A stretch of 64,000 bases of DNA from Paragonimus westermani (taxonomy: Eukaryota > Platyhelminthes > Trematoda > Plagiorchiida > Troglotrematidae). The stretch covers positions 62,001 to 126,000 of the forward strand of contig QNGE01000914.1 of assembly GCA_008508345.1 (NCBI GenBank). Direction: 5' to 3'. Below are positions 24,065 to 35,153 of the stretch, piece after piece. The notes below the pieces were generated by a model. The model ran no database searches, was not told the origin of the DNA, and was given only the letters and a program-made list of their open reading frames with translations. Each line of letters starts with the position of its first letter. Position 1 is the first letter of the stretch. The position numbers and the translations under genes are program-made.

Positions 24065-24537
24065 GTGGTGTTGTTCTCAGTGGATCGTTTGAAATACCAT
24101 CAGTTCGGATGCTGTCTTCTGTCAACCACTGTATTTAGGGTTGCTCATGGTCACAGCACTTTGTGTGTGTTCCGTATTCAGCAGTATGGTTTCTCCTCAA
24201 CCAGCGTTATTGTTCTTTTGGAACAACCTACAAGCGCAACATGCAACAACGAGTTAATTGGGCCCGTTGTATACGCGAGTAAAACGAAATTTGGTTTAAA
24301 TTTCCTCGCTGTCACTGTCCACTCCTATTTTTCGCCATCTTGGTTCCCAGTGTATCAAAAAATTATATACGATCATTGCTTTTCTTTGTCGAATAGTATC
24401 TCATTGCGTATTGTATTATTCGTGTTCGATAGTATCCGTACCACTTTACAGTCTCCTTGCATATCACTCATCCTTGTCGGCCTTGACCCGTGTCAGATTT
24501 AGCAGTGCTGGACTCAGCAAACACAATCTGTAGCAGC
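24065..24537 (+). other. possible 5' untranslated region of LINE copy B; unidentified ORF
   Basis: An open stretch of 145 codons (24065-24502) with hydrophobic, unremarkable composition lies directly before ORF1 of copy B. No family is recognisable. It may be LINE 5' UTR or host DNA; copy A does not extend here, so the 5' end of the element cannot be set. Confidence 0.3.
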
Positions 24538-24846
24538 ATGCGCCTGCGGCCGGTGTGGATGGGAAATGTCCGTACAAAACGGCATGCGGTGCCACCAGTG
24601 TCAGAAGTGGTATCATTTCAAGTGCACTGGTCTTAACGAACACCGGTACAAACAGCTAGCTTCTTCATCTCTCGTTTACATCTGTATGATTTGCAGGTTT
24701 AACAAGAGCCAAGACACCGCTCCCCAGCGGACTGGTCTCAAACGCACCACGTCAAGTAAAGTGAAGAAGAAAACTTGTGACTGTAAATGCGTAACTCTTC
24801 TTAGCTCTGCATCTTCTTCCATTTCTTCCATGGGGAGTAAAATATA
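24538..24846 (+). CDS. LINE ORF1, N-terminal PHD finger
   Basis: The frame reads CACGRCGW, then RCHQCQKWYHFKCTGLN, then YICMICRF. The spacing C-x2-C ... C-x2-C-x4-H-x2-C ... C-x2-C is a complete PHD (C4HC3) finger, as in CR1 ORF1 proteins, where it is thought to aid nucleic-acid or chromatin binding. The first ATG inside is at 24566; an in-frame TAG lies upstream near 24500. A serine-rich stretch with KVKKKTCDCKC follows. The frame then stops at 24845-24847. The next frame continues the ORF1 sense (DVQTDSVQNETGTTFSE), so a one-base shift has broken it. Confidence 0.75.
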
Positions 24847-25659
24847 GATGTACAAACGGACTCTGTCCAAAATGAAACTGGAACTACATTCTCTGAATGA
24901 GTATATAGCGCTTGTCCCCTTGGTGTTGCAATCACCAAGAAAGCAGTTGCCCGATCATTTGCACACATAGAAACGGCGGTAGTTAAAAGGAAGGAAAAAG
25001 CCCTCAGGGAAAGGAGAGTTGTTTTCTGGGGCCACTTTCTAACAACCTCTTCTCCAACCGAGCTAGCTAAAACAGTCCTAGGGACTTCCTTCTCCCCGGA
25101 TGCCACAAACCTATTACTTGCGAGTAGGCTGCGGGTCAAGACAACCAAAACGTCATTTGGCCTTTTGGTAACTTTGCCAGCCATGTTTAGCCCCCAGGTA
25201 GTGGTGGGAAAAACAGGCTTTGAAGTCCGCCAACGCCCATCTGAAAGGCGTACCTTTCGAGCGCTCTCGGCAGGATAGAGCGATAGGCCAACAGCGGACT
25301 AAGATTAAGTCACAAATCACGGCAGACCAGAAACTACGACTGGAGACTAAAGTCGTAGTTTCTGCTCTCGAAGTATCCCCACAGACCCCGTGCCTGTGCC
25401 TGTTGTGAAAAGCGGAGGTGCCGTCTGCATGGTCGTTCCAACGACCGACGCCCCAGGCACAGACACGAGTATTGATGGTACGGACACCGCGCAAAAACCG
25501 TCTTCAGAGTTACCCACCCCGAAACCCACCGAACTGCCCAGCAGAAACTCTTTCTCCCAAGGATTTGGGACGGAAGAAGCCTGCAATGGTCAGCCCCTGC
25601 AACTCAAAAAACAGCGATTCGGCCCACCCCTACAAACGCTTCCTTCAGTAGCTCCATAG
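24847..25659 (+). pseudogene. LINE ORF1 core and proline-rich tail, broken
   Basis: After a frameshift near 24846 the sense continues as DVQTDSVQNETGTTFSE, hits a TGA, then gives ITKKAVARSFAHIETAVV, RRVVFWGHF and RLRVKTTKTSFGLLVTLP. It shifts again to AHLKGVPFERSRQDRA (frame of 25220-25408) and then to a Pro/Thr-rich stretch (25390-25659, PTPKPTELPSR). This resembles the central region of flatworm CR1 ORF1 proteins, but the function is not established. The part from 24943 on is also present in copy A with the same breaks. Confidence 0.6.
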
Positions 25660-25720
25660 CGCAGCTCCCATTGCTGTCTTCCAACCCCCCCACCCAACAA
25701 ACGAAGAAGTCAAATTTTCC

Positions 25721-26672
25721 GTGGGTGAAAACTTCCAAACACCTCCTAAGCAACGGAATTTGACAGGGGCGCAGAGGCCGCAAGCTGTGACGCCAAGAAT
25801 GTTGAGCAAGCACCCGGTAGGGTCGCTGACCTACGCACAGGCGGTAATGTTGCGCCTACAGCCTCGAAGGAGGGCCGTCAGAACAATTCGGAAGAACAGA
25901 CCGAGTCCAACCCCACCACCCTCTAGGCCTTCTTTCCGAAGTTCTTCCTCACACCATCCTTTTTATTTTCTCGCGAAATCCAGCGAGGAATTAGATTCTA
26001 GATGCATGTATACGAACTGTCTGAGTCTGTTTGATGAATTACCGGAAATCAGACAGTTAACTCATGGCACCCAGCCGCACATTTTTGCCTTCACGAGACC
26101 TGGCTCACAGGTGATATCAGTAACAGTGAACTGAGCGTCCTGGGGTGTCCAGTTTACCGGGCTGACTCTACCCGAAAGAGAATGGGGGTTCTGCGATTTT
26201 TATTCAGCAGTGTCTCCCGACACCCACGGTTATCAGTGGCTTCTAGTCCTCTGATAAATGCGACGCTCTATGGCTTAGACTACCACTGCGTGGCCGAAAC
26301 TCACTCCAAGTGGGGGTTATTTATCGTTCACCCTCATCAGACGTCCCCGACGACGACACCCTTCTGGTGAGCCTGGAAAACATCCTAGGCCTACAACGCT
26401 TTATTCATTTGTTTATTATGGGTGATTTTAATGCACCCAAGATAAACTGGATATTAGTTTCTCACCAGGACTGTGAAAGCGGATTCTCGACTTCCTTATC
26501 GACGCTAAAACGTCGGAAGGCGTGGCCACGGCATGTCACCGCCCAGACGCGGTATCGTTCCGGTCACATTCCCTCTCTGCTCGACTTAGTCATTACTAAC
26601 GAGGGCCACCTGGTGGACAGTGATCATCAAGCTGCAACTTGGACACGGCGACCAATCTCGGTTAGCCTTTGA
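25721..26672 (+). pseudogene. LINE ORF2, APE endonuclease domain, frameshifted
   Basis: The frame 25721-26134 ends with RCMYTNCLSLFDELPEI and PHIFAF, the usual start of CR1/Jockey endonucleases. A one-base shift near 26093 moves the ETWLTGDISNSELSVLG segment to another frame. A second shift near 26190 leads to GVIYRSPSSDV, then IMGDFNAPKINW (about 26418; GDFN motif) and SLLDLVITNEGHLVDSDHQ (SDH motif). These are the metal-binding and catalytic landmarks of the AP-endonuclease fold, so the domain was complete before the shifts. Identical breaks occur in copy A (9125-10076). Confidence 0.82.
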
Positions 26673-27237
26673 ACTTATCTGTTACTGGTTAAAACAACCA
26701 GCAAAAAGGTCCACAGTTCGAAACTTTAATCAGACAGATTTTAACAGCCCGAGAACCTGCCTAGGTTCACTTCTTCTTGAATTGGACTCCATAGACCGGA
26801 AAAACCTAAGTTTTCAAAGCGTAATTCAGGAAGCGGACGATTTATTTGTACCACGCAAACTGTGCACATTCTCTTATCAGCCAACCCCTCCACGCAGGAT
26901 ACGTCGTCTTCTCGATGACCGTTCTCATTTATTCGTGAGGCATGAGCTCACAGGAAACTCAGAGGACCTCAGCGCGTTCCAAATTGTTCGAAACAGGTGT
27001 GGGATGGAAATCCGCGAACACACCAAACTCGTACAAGAGAAGATCCTCCCCAGAGCCCGCGGGAACAGAAACTTCTTATTTAAGCATATGAGACGACTAA
27101 GAAAGAACAAACCTTCAGCTCTTTCTTCACGACTGCCCAAATGGGAGACTTCATTTAAAACCCCAGCTGTGGCCCAGTTATTCAGAGAGTATTTCTCGTC
27201 AGTCTACAACGTAGCACCCCAAGCTGGCCTCCAGTAA
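26620..27237 (+). pseudogene. LINE ORF2, linker between endonuclease and RT
   Basis: An open frame of 205 codons, rich in Arg, Lys and Leu (contains FSYQPTPPRRIRRLLDDRSH, FKHMRRLRKNKPSALSSRLP, AQLFREYFSSVYN). It matches the basic linker that precedes RT in CR1/Jockey ORF2. It ends at a TAA (27235-27237), after which the RT starts in the same direction and a compatible frame. The related decayed copy at 37195 begins in this linker. Confidence 0.75.
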
Positions 27238-27266
27238 TACCGCTGCAGAACTTCGAGCAACCATTC

Positions 27267-28143
27267 GTGACCGCTGAGTTTTCCGTGCTGGATGTTGAAT
27301 ACCTTCAGCTCAAGGTTAATCAATACATTGCAATGGGTCCCGACATGATCCATCCCAGAATACTCAAGGAAGCAGCTGTTAGTCTAGCCGAGCCTTTTTA
27401 TAAAATGCTTAAGCAAACACTCCGGACTAGCATCCTCCCTAGCGCATGGAAAGAGGCGACGGTCACACCCACATTTAAAGTAGGTGACCGGCACTCTCCG
27501 GCTAGCTGTCGGCCAACCAGCCTCGCTAGCATCCCGTGCAAAATAATGGAGCGCCTACTAAAGCGCGCCATACTCAATCACTGCTTATCAAATAATCTTT
27601 TCTTCCACCCAGCATGGCTTCCTTCTTATTCGGTTATGCATAACAAACATGCTTATTTTCATGAATAGTCTGACGGAGGCCAAAGACAATGGCCTCATCT
27701 TTGATGCTATCTTCTTTGATTTCGCCAAGGCTTTTGACCGTGTCCCACATGGCCCCCTGAGGCACAAACTGGAAGCCTACGGTATTCAAGGAGAGGGTCT
27801 CCGCTGGATTGCCTCTTTTCTTGATAACAGAACTTTTACAGTTAAGACCGGATCAGACCTCTCGTCTCCCTCTTTCATTTCTGAGGACGTTCTCCAAGGG
27901 TCAGTGCTAGGTGCTTTGTTATTCCTCATTTACATCAACGACCTTCCAAGCAATATTTCTGGCAGCGTCCTCTTATACGCAGACGACCGAAAAATCTGGA
28001 ATGCCACTGATCCCAGTGCACTACAAATTGATCTTGACGCGATCAAGCGCTGGTCGGACGATTGGAGTCTTCCACCAAATGACAATAATTTGTGCTCACA
28101 TGTCACTCGGTGGAGATTCTGGCAATGCTTTCATGATTCATAG
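27267..28143 (+). pseudogene. LINE ORF2, reverse transcriptase domain (one frameshift)
   Basis: First frame (27267-27668): VEYLQLKVNQYIAMGPDMIH, SILPSAWKEATVTPTFK, SCRPTSLASIPCKIMERLL. Second frame (27649-28143): FFDFAKAFDRVPHGPL (block A, catalytic Asp), FTVKTGSDLSS, EDVLQGSVLGALLFLIYIND (block B), LLYADDRKIW with YADD at 27976-27987 (block C), and KRWSDDWSLPPND (block D). All catalytic Asp residues are kept. A single frameshift near 27650 separates the fingers from the palm. The enzyme would copy LINE RNA onto nicked target DNA. Confidence 0.88.
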
Positions 28144-28742
28144 CGCATTTAGCACAGTAGATATTATGAGAATCGATCTGAAGAAAGATTTGGGCATCTG
28201 GTTGTCGTCTAACTTGTCCTCCACGTATCACCATGAGATGGCGACAAAAAAGAGATTTGCCGCTCTTATGATGATTAGGCGCACTTTCCGTTGCATAGAC
28301 AAGAAAGCTCAACGGGATTTATATACGACCGCTCCTCGAGTATGACAATGAGGTCGGGTATAGCGGCCTGAAGGGAGACATATTATCTGTTGAGCGTGTC
28401 CAGCGCGCGGCTACCAAGATGGTCGCGGGCCTGAGTAATGTTACTCACGAGTCTCGCCTTGAAATTCTTGACCTGTACCCACTTGAATTTCGTAGACTCC
28501 GCAGTGATTAAATACTCACACACTTCTTCTTTAGAGTAGGTCTCGTAGAACAGTTCTTCACTGAAGCGAATGGTGACGGCCGGCGAGGACATAATAGGAA
28601 GCTTTTCAAGCTTCGTCCTCGGACCTTTCTTAGGCAGCAGTTCTTTTCTCACAGGGCTATTAACTATTGGAACAGCCTTCCTTCTAAGGTCGTCAGCAGC
28701 GCTTCAAGGGATCGTTTTGAAGCTTTGCTTGATTGTCAATGA
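27911..28742 (+). pseudogene. LINE ORF2, RT thumb and C-terminal region
   Basis: From about 28095 the sense is in the frame of 27911-28345: [51 protein letters not shown]. It then shifts to [20 protein letters not shown] and [15 protein letters not shown], is stopped by TAA, and resumes as QQFFSHRAINYWNSLPSKVV and RFEALLDCQ. The family stop TGA is at 28740-28742. These are standard C-terminal landmarks of CR1 ORF2. Confidence 0.8.
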
Positions 28743-28923
28743 CCTGAAATTGCATTATATGAGTGATCTTACATTGTTCTTGGTATTCACTGTAATCCCC
28801 AAGAGCGGTGCTACACCCTGTTTTCAATGATCGCCTTTCATATCATCAGACGCTTGCTGACATTAGGCAAAGAAAACCGACTGCATCAGGGAACCTTGGA
28901 TCGTTGCCTCGAACCCGTGTTTC

Positions 28924-28947
28924 AATCGCTGACTCGCTGAATCTCTG
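28924..28947 (+). repeat. octamer tail of LINE copy B
   Basis: AATCGCTG, ACTCGCTG and AATCTCTG follow one another directly. CR1 LINEs end in short tandem octamers rather than poly(A), so this is taken as the 3' end of the element. Copy A has one recognisable unit at 6866-6873. Confidence 0.65.
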
Positions 28948-28948
28948 C

Positions 28949-29429
28949 GGAAGCCATATTTACCCACTTGAGTTTAAGTTGACAATAAAGTAGCCAGGTA
29001 CCAGCTTATCGTTGCTGCCTAATGCGAAAATAATTATGACATGCTATGAAATGGCTAACAGATTTGCTTTCATTTCCGGTGTTAATCTTTAAGTACGTTT
29101 AAATAGTCAAAAGTGCTTATCACAAATTGTTAACATTTTCAAATGGATAGTAACCGCATGTCCACTACAGGCGTTAGGTTTCATCAGTTGTGATAACACC
29201 CTCGGATTGTTTGAGTGCAGAGGAAATCCACAGAGCAGAAATGCTTACTTGTTAATGCATTACGGTGGAACAATTTCGTACGAATGATCATTATAACCAC
29301 TATGAATGAGACATTTTGCTGGTCAATTTTGCATGGTTTTTTAATGCACTCAACTGTAGTCAGATCTGTTGATAACGGCTAACGGCCAGACGCTCGTCGC
29401 AATTACACGGTTTCAGCCTGTAGAGGTCC
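28949..29429. other. no recognisable feature
   Basis: 3' flank of LINE copy B. An AATAAAG-type hexamer (about 28983) could be a poly(A) signal but has no associated gene. Confidence 0.35.
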
Positions 29430-29516
29430 AAAGCTCAATGCATTATTGCATCCATATATGGATGCAATACCTTAAGGTATACCTTAATGGCCAGTGAATA
29501 ATTATTCATTGAGCGC
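29430..29516. repeat. nested palindromes / small foldback structure
   Basis: Contains a perfect 26-bp palindrome at 29444-29469 (centre CCATATATGG), a 14-bp palindrome ATACCTTAAGGTAT (29467-29480) and GAATAATTATTC (about 29496-29507). Outer inverted arms AAGCTCAATG (left) and CATTGAGCGCTT (right) enclose them. The whole stretch can extrude as a compound hairpin. It may be a tiny MITE or the remains of transposon termini. Confidence 0.75.
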
Positions 29517-30968
29517 TTTGTCAATATTGACTAGGAAAGGTACACTACAGGATGGAGCACTCAACCGCCATATGGTGGTGGAATCTCACATTCCGGTACA
29601 CACTCTTTCAAACCTCCTAACACGTTGTATACTGTTCCACATTCCCCTGCGGTCGACCAATTGACAATATCTGAGTCACTGCAAGCAACGTCATCTAACT
29701 AGAGAACATTACACATGGGAAAACGCATGACAGTTTTCGATACTAACCTAAGGATACCACCTCCAAACCAATTAATTGGGTGAAATGTTATCATGTATCG
29801 TCGTTTCCGACAGTTGATGGTTTTTCACGATGACAGTTGTATTGTATTCTTATATGTTCGTCGACTCTGACGCAATTTCAACTTGATGTAATGAACAAGA
29901 GGATAGTATCTGTGAACTACACTTGAAGACATGATCGTACAATACCATAAGTATGAAGACATCCAGTAACTTACTAAAGTATCACAATGCCTTATTGAGC
30001 GAAACCAGTGCACACCGACTGCGTTCAGTAAGACATAGGCAAGCATTTCCGAATATACATCATACATAGTATACATAGTATAAATATATTTATACGTATG
30101 CACGCTCCTTGCCTCTTTTGTTTTAACACAACTCTGTGCAGTGGTAATGTAGCAGTACTTGATAAATCACCTCCAAAGATGGACAAACGCACAACGCGCT
30201 TTGATATTAAAAGCCTCAGGGCTTGTCAACAACCGGTGAACTCATGGATTAGAAGCACTCCGCATCAACAGGTTTGCCGACCCACGAACTAATGCGTCAA
30301 TCGGCTCCGGTCGCAATTATGCCGTGTGGTCCAACGGGTACATCCAATCTACAAGGCCACAAACATCTGTCGCCTCCGTCCTGCGTCATCCGGCCTTGAA
30401 CGATAATATACCAACGAACTTATTCGTCATCTACATGAAACCAAGCAGCAGCCGTGCGTAGATGGCAACATGCGGCCAATCACAATCCGCTAGCATACCG
30501 ACACTAATTTGACCCTGCTTCACCCCATATGTTTCGCTGGTTGTGCTCGTGGGGACCTGTTTCAACGGCCGTTGGTTCATTGAACGTAAGCCGACATGAT
30601 CCACAAGAGGGTTTTTCTAGGCAGGTGGTGCGCTAGTTCAAGGATCATGCACACTGACCGGGACAGCTAAAAAAGGGTCACAATTTCACTAGTTGCTGTC
30701 TTCATCACTCTCAACGTGTACTGTGGAAACATCAATGGTAGGTGGGATTACTGAAAAAGCACTCTGCAGCTTCGTAAAAATTGTAAACTCGGAAGAATGT
30801 ACCATTTTATAATCCATAGTTTGGGCGGTATGGAAGAAATATCAGATTGCTGGAGGTCGTAAACAATCGGTTGATACTGGTTACGGTATATCTGACCTCG
30901 TATGCTTCATGAACTTCACTAAGCTCATATGCCTCAACCATATAATCGTAGTCAACATCCGATTAATG
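29517..30968. other. no recognised element or gene
   Basis: AT-rich intergenic sequence with short ORFs only. Nothing on either strand matched a known family. Confidence 0.35.
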
Positions 30969-30995
30969 TATATATATAATATATATAATATATTA
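30969..30995. repeat. AT-rich simple repeat
   Basis: A run of TA/ATA units with occasional AAT interruptions. Confidence 0.8.
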
Positions 30996-31459
30996 TCCTC
31001 AGTCGTCCTTGGTAGAAAAATGAGACGTTGTATGTGTGTCTAAATGGACCATGTACACCAATCAGGGATGGTGAAATTTCGGAATACGCCATGATAGCTG
31101 TATGCAAAAACTAGAACGAACGCTGTCACGGACATAGCACAGTTGTTATTACCAAGCTTACTATATACACCAATAGGAAACTTCGAAAGCGGTAAAAGTC
31201 ACGCACTGGCAAAAATGTGTACGTACACCGGAGAGAAAAAATCAACCAAAGGCATGCAAGTTGAAAATGAGGGAATTGAGATCAAATTGGTCCTATTCAC
31301 GAAGAAGTCAAAAAAGACCGCTTGTGACGGAGTTGGCAAAATTGGTCGAAGTTAAATCGCTCGAAATTTTGGTTGGGTTAGTATTTAGTAATCGACTGAT
31401 GAAGTGAATAGAAACGAAGTGGGACATAGACTGAACAAGTGAACTCATTTGAATTGCTT

Positions 31460-32943
31460 TTATGCAGCTGACAATGACAAGTGCTTCAGAGAAGCAGTGA
31501 AGTTCGGTTGATTTTCATCAGCAGAGTTCTCAGACATCAACCGCACCACCTTAGAGATCAGTCGCCTAGCCAAACCGACATAATTTGCACAATTATCGCT
31601 CTGAGCGTATGAGTGGAATGTGGGGACCAGCAGTGACTGACCGTTGTTGATGACGTGGTCGGAAGCAGCCGTTGTGCACTCGATAGCTTGCCAAATCTTA
31701 CTTCGTGCCACTTGATGGAGCGATGCGTGCCTTTTAAGAAGTTGTTGTCCGACGGCCAAAAGTGGAAGCTTCTGGACTGTGGCAACTGTTCCACTTCTCT
31801 TATCTATTAATAAGTCTGATCATTAGGTACCCATCACGGAACGAAGAATTGGCGTTCCGCATAATAACCAATGCTGTAGCGTATCTTCATCGGTTGCGCG
31901 TGAGCATATTAATCATAAACCACTTGTTCACGACCAGACTGGATATCTGGCTGCACACGTTCCTGCTGATGTGCACTCGGCACAGAAGTTGGTGGACGTG
32001 TAGTAGATGTATAGCCGCACTATTGTCCATGGTCAATATCCTTTTCTCCACCGACCCAACGAAGATCACAAGGTGTTGATAAAACAAGGCAGTAGCTACC
32101 GCAGTTTCATTTGTCAACCAGCCGAAGTAAATCAGTAAACCTACAACGCTAACTTCTGCAATCACCAAAACGAACAGGCTATAGCCTTCCTTACAACTCA
32201 CACATGTAACATCGATCCTAATAACCTCGGGGAAGCGCCGGCTTGAGTCTGTTTGTTCATTACTCCCAAATATGAAGTGGGTTGGACGTTTTCCATTATC
32301 TACGTTAAATTAGCACTTACTGGTTATGTTCACTTAGACATGCAAACTGTCCACCTAGCCAATCGTGCTTCCGTTCGAAATCAATCAAGCGTAGAGATTA
32401 CATACATCCTTTGTCGTTGTCTTCCTGTCGAAATGTTGCCCCATGTGTTGCGTAACTCTGAATAAGACAGTGCCACAGAGCATCCGCGACCAAATTCCCC
32501 TGACTCCTCCACCTGGGACAACACTTTGAAGCTTCTTGTTGGACTGCGATGACGCCACAAGGATGATCATACACCATGAGAAACTTCGCGACTCGAAATC
32601 TTCCGTCCACGTTGCGACTGATGTTGAGGTGTAAATTGCATCCAATCTGACCGGTTGCCCCCTTCCGTACGCAGAAAGATGACCACAAGACGTTTACCCT
32701 GTAGACACATGCATATAGACGTTTCTTATGATCACCGTGCGCAGGTTTGGATGATCGTATGCAGTATGAACAGTCGAGTTGAACTTTGGAACATACAAGC
32801 TTTTCTGCAGACGCCTCTAAATTTTGAAACTTTCGTGGAGACACGACACTACCACAATGCTGCTGAAGCAATATAGATAAATCATCAGCAATCTCACTCG
32901 CGCTACTTGTTAAAAAGAAGGCATTCTTCTGGCTTAAATGCAC
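31460..32943 (-). other. cluster of unidentified minus-strand ORFs, possible decayed element
   Basis: Three sizeable minus-strand frames follow one another: 32398-32943 (181 codons, one of the longest non-transposon ORFs here; contains KPAHGDHKKRLYACVYRV and FLMVYDHPCGVIAV), 31887-32201 (104 codons, TMDNSAAIHLLHVHQLLCRV), and 31460-31794 (two overlapping frames). Their common direction suggests one degraded coding unit. I could not match them to gypsy, BEL/Pao, LINE or DNA-transposon motifs. Overlapping plus-strand ORFs are shorter. This could be chance. Confidence 0.3.
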
Positions 32944-35153
32944 ATTTATTGCGATTGTGAATCAATCACGAACGACGAATTGGGGACACTCACCCACAGA
33001 ATACACAGTTTCGACGCAACGGGGCAGATAGAAAAACATGTCACGGAATGAGTACACCAAGTAGGGGAGATAACCGTGTATTTGTAAGGAACGTAGTTCC
33101 ACCTTTGAAACAGTTGTTTTCGGATTACTACAAGGGCTGTTCTGGAATAATACCCAGTTAATTCTTACAATGGAAAAAGTGCAACAATAAAGGTCGGGTG
33201 TCAATGCCTCAAGTAGCGGAGTGGTTCGGGACTCGCATAGGCAACAGCGGGAGGACAGCGAGCAGTAAGATCAGGGCCGTGCGCAGGCATTGGCGATCAG
33301 CAGGAAGATTATGTGAGCGAAAGTTTCTAAGCCGGTTTACTGATTCCAATTTCCTAAAAAGCGTTTAACTATTATCATGGTTACGTATTCGAGGACTGTT
33401 AACACCAATCAGTGATTATTTTTCCAAACATCGGAAAAAGATCGAAACTTTGTTGTATGCCTTTTAAAAGAGAATTTCCCAGAAGTACATACAGAGTTTG
33501 CTGTAAGTCTGTTCGCGCGGTTGTCACACGGATTGTACAGCCATTGCAGCATCACTAAGTGTCCACTGGGAGGAGCGGGAAGGAAACATGTAGTAATATA
33601 TAACAATGTATAGTATGATATATAATCCATACAACGATATGTGTAATACATGACAATTGAAAGACGGATACCAAAATATAATTTTTTACAAGAAATCAAA
33701 CACCACAGGTAGCATTACTCACAATGAGATTACTTACTGAAACAAAATTCGGCCATAATTCTCAGGGTTCACAACGATTTTATGATAAATGGCTTCAACT
33801 GCCCTCTCTTCAAATTAAAAACACTTACCTCGTTAGTCGTCATATAATTCGGCATCCGTTGGTTTGGCACGCTTAGCAGTAAGTTCCGTGCGACTACCCA
33901 CTCTGCCGCACATCCGGAACCAGCGTCGCATATGTGCGCAGAGTTAATCATTCATCACGTCAGCTTACCTCTGGATAATGGAGAGTTTCGGCAGCCCGTC
34001 AGTAAATTTGTTGGACACGGTGTGATGAAAAGTGTATACACATTTTGAGAAAAGGTGTGTACGATTTAAACGAAAACGTTGAAAATTAACCAAATGCCCC
34101 GTGGACAACAGCATCACTGGAGAGATGCAACAAGGAACGCATACTGTTTACCGTTTGAAGAAACTTGCATGTCAATATTTTGTTGATATAACATTTCGTC
34201 TGCCGTCAGCGGTAACCTTATCAGGCTTTTTCGATGAAATATTTTGTCAGCCCTCACCAATGACCTTATAGATTATTTTGATGGAATCGTCTTCTGATAG
34301 GCTGCTTTCGACATTCCATGCCTTATAAATTGGCGTCAACGGGTGCACCTGAGCTATCGTACGTTTGAGACAGTGCATAAGTACAAAATAACACAGTTGC
34401 GCTCATCCTTCTTAGCACTGCAGTAGTACTACTACAGACATTTGATAGTTCTTAAGTATGCACTCCTATAATTGCACAAAATAATGCAAGTTTTATGGGT
34501 CTGTTCAAAACTCCGTGTGTCCGTGAGTACTTGAGTGAAAACAAAAAGTAAAGTAACAATCTGAAAGCAGTTTCCGTATGTTTTATACGAGAATGCACAA
34601 TGCATGTTAGTCGCTTCTGTATTGTTAAATATGAATATAATCGTCTAACTTCTCCCACACCTGTCTTAGGAAAGGTAATTGATTAGCCATTAGAAATGTC
34701 TGATTTCGTTTGAAAAAATATCGACAAATATGGCAAAAATAACGATACGGTTTTGAGAGTAAGTGAATAGGCATTTACTTTTGGATAATGAATTGATATG
34801 GTTATTTTTAACATTTTGCTCATTGCCTGCCGATGTCCGCCGGATACCGGCATTCGCGGACGTGTAGCGTGCTACATGGGGCGTTGATCCTGTATTTTGT
34901 TACCAACCTGGAAAATAGAATACACATGAAAAGCACATCAAGTTGAAGAGGTAGGTACGTGCCTTCGTACGGATCAAGTTATGATTTTGTCCTCGGGAGG
35001 GATGTTGCAACTGTAACATCTGTTGTTAGTTTGACTTAACAAGATGACTAAATCAGATGCCACGTCCTAGAATTAGACTAAAACCGAAATCATCATCCCA
35101 TATGAAACGCGGCTATTAGTACTGTTACTTATCATCGCTACAAGTCTTTTCAG
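32944..35153. other. no recognised gene; one tRNA/SINE-like box A
   Basis: Mostly AT-rich with no convincing coding. TAGCGGAGTGG at 33214-33224 is a perfect match to the polymerase III box A consensus TRGCNNAGTGG, but no clear box B follows. Confidence 0.3.

Larger units (their letters stand above)
24538..28948 (+). mobile_element. CR1-like LINE, copy B (PHD-finger ORF1 plus ORF2)
   Basis: The longer of two near-identical copies. Order on the plus strand: ORF1 with a C4HC3 PHD finger, ORF1 core, a proline-rich tail, ORF2 with APE endonuclease and RT, a short 3' UTR (from 28743) and a tail of three imperfect octamers. A PHD finger in ORF1 together with an octamer 3' tail is characteristic of the CR1 clade. 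The exact 5' end is unknown. Frameshifts in ORF1 and ORF2 make it non-autonomous as assembled. Bases 24943 to about 28916 are the inverted twin of 6881-10854. Confidence 0.88.

Noticed and set aside
24065..24502. 145-codon plus-strand ORF as a gene
   Set aside because: No motif, no splice sites, and it sits where the LINE 5' UTR would be; kept only as an uncertain region.
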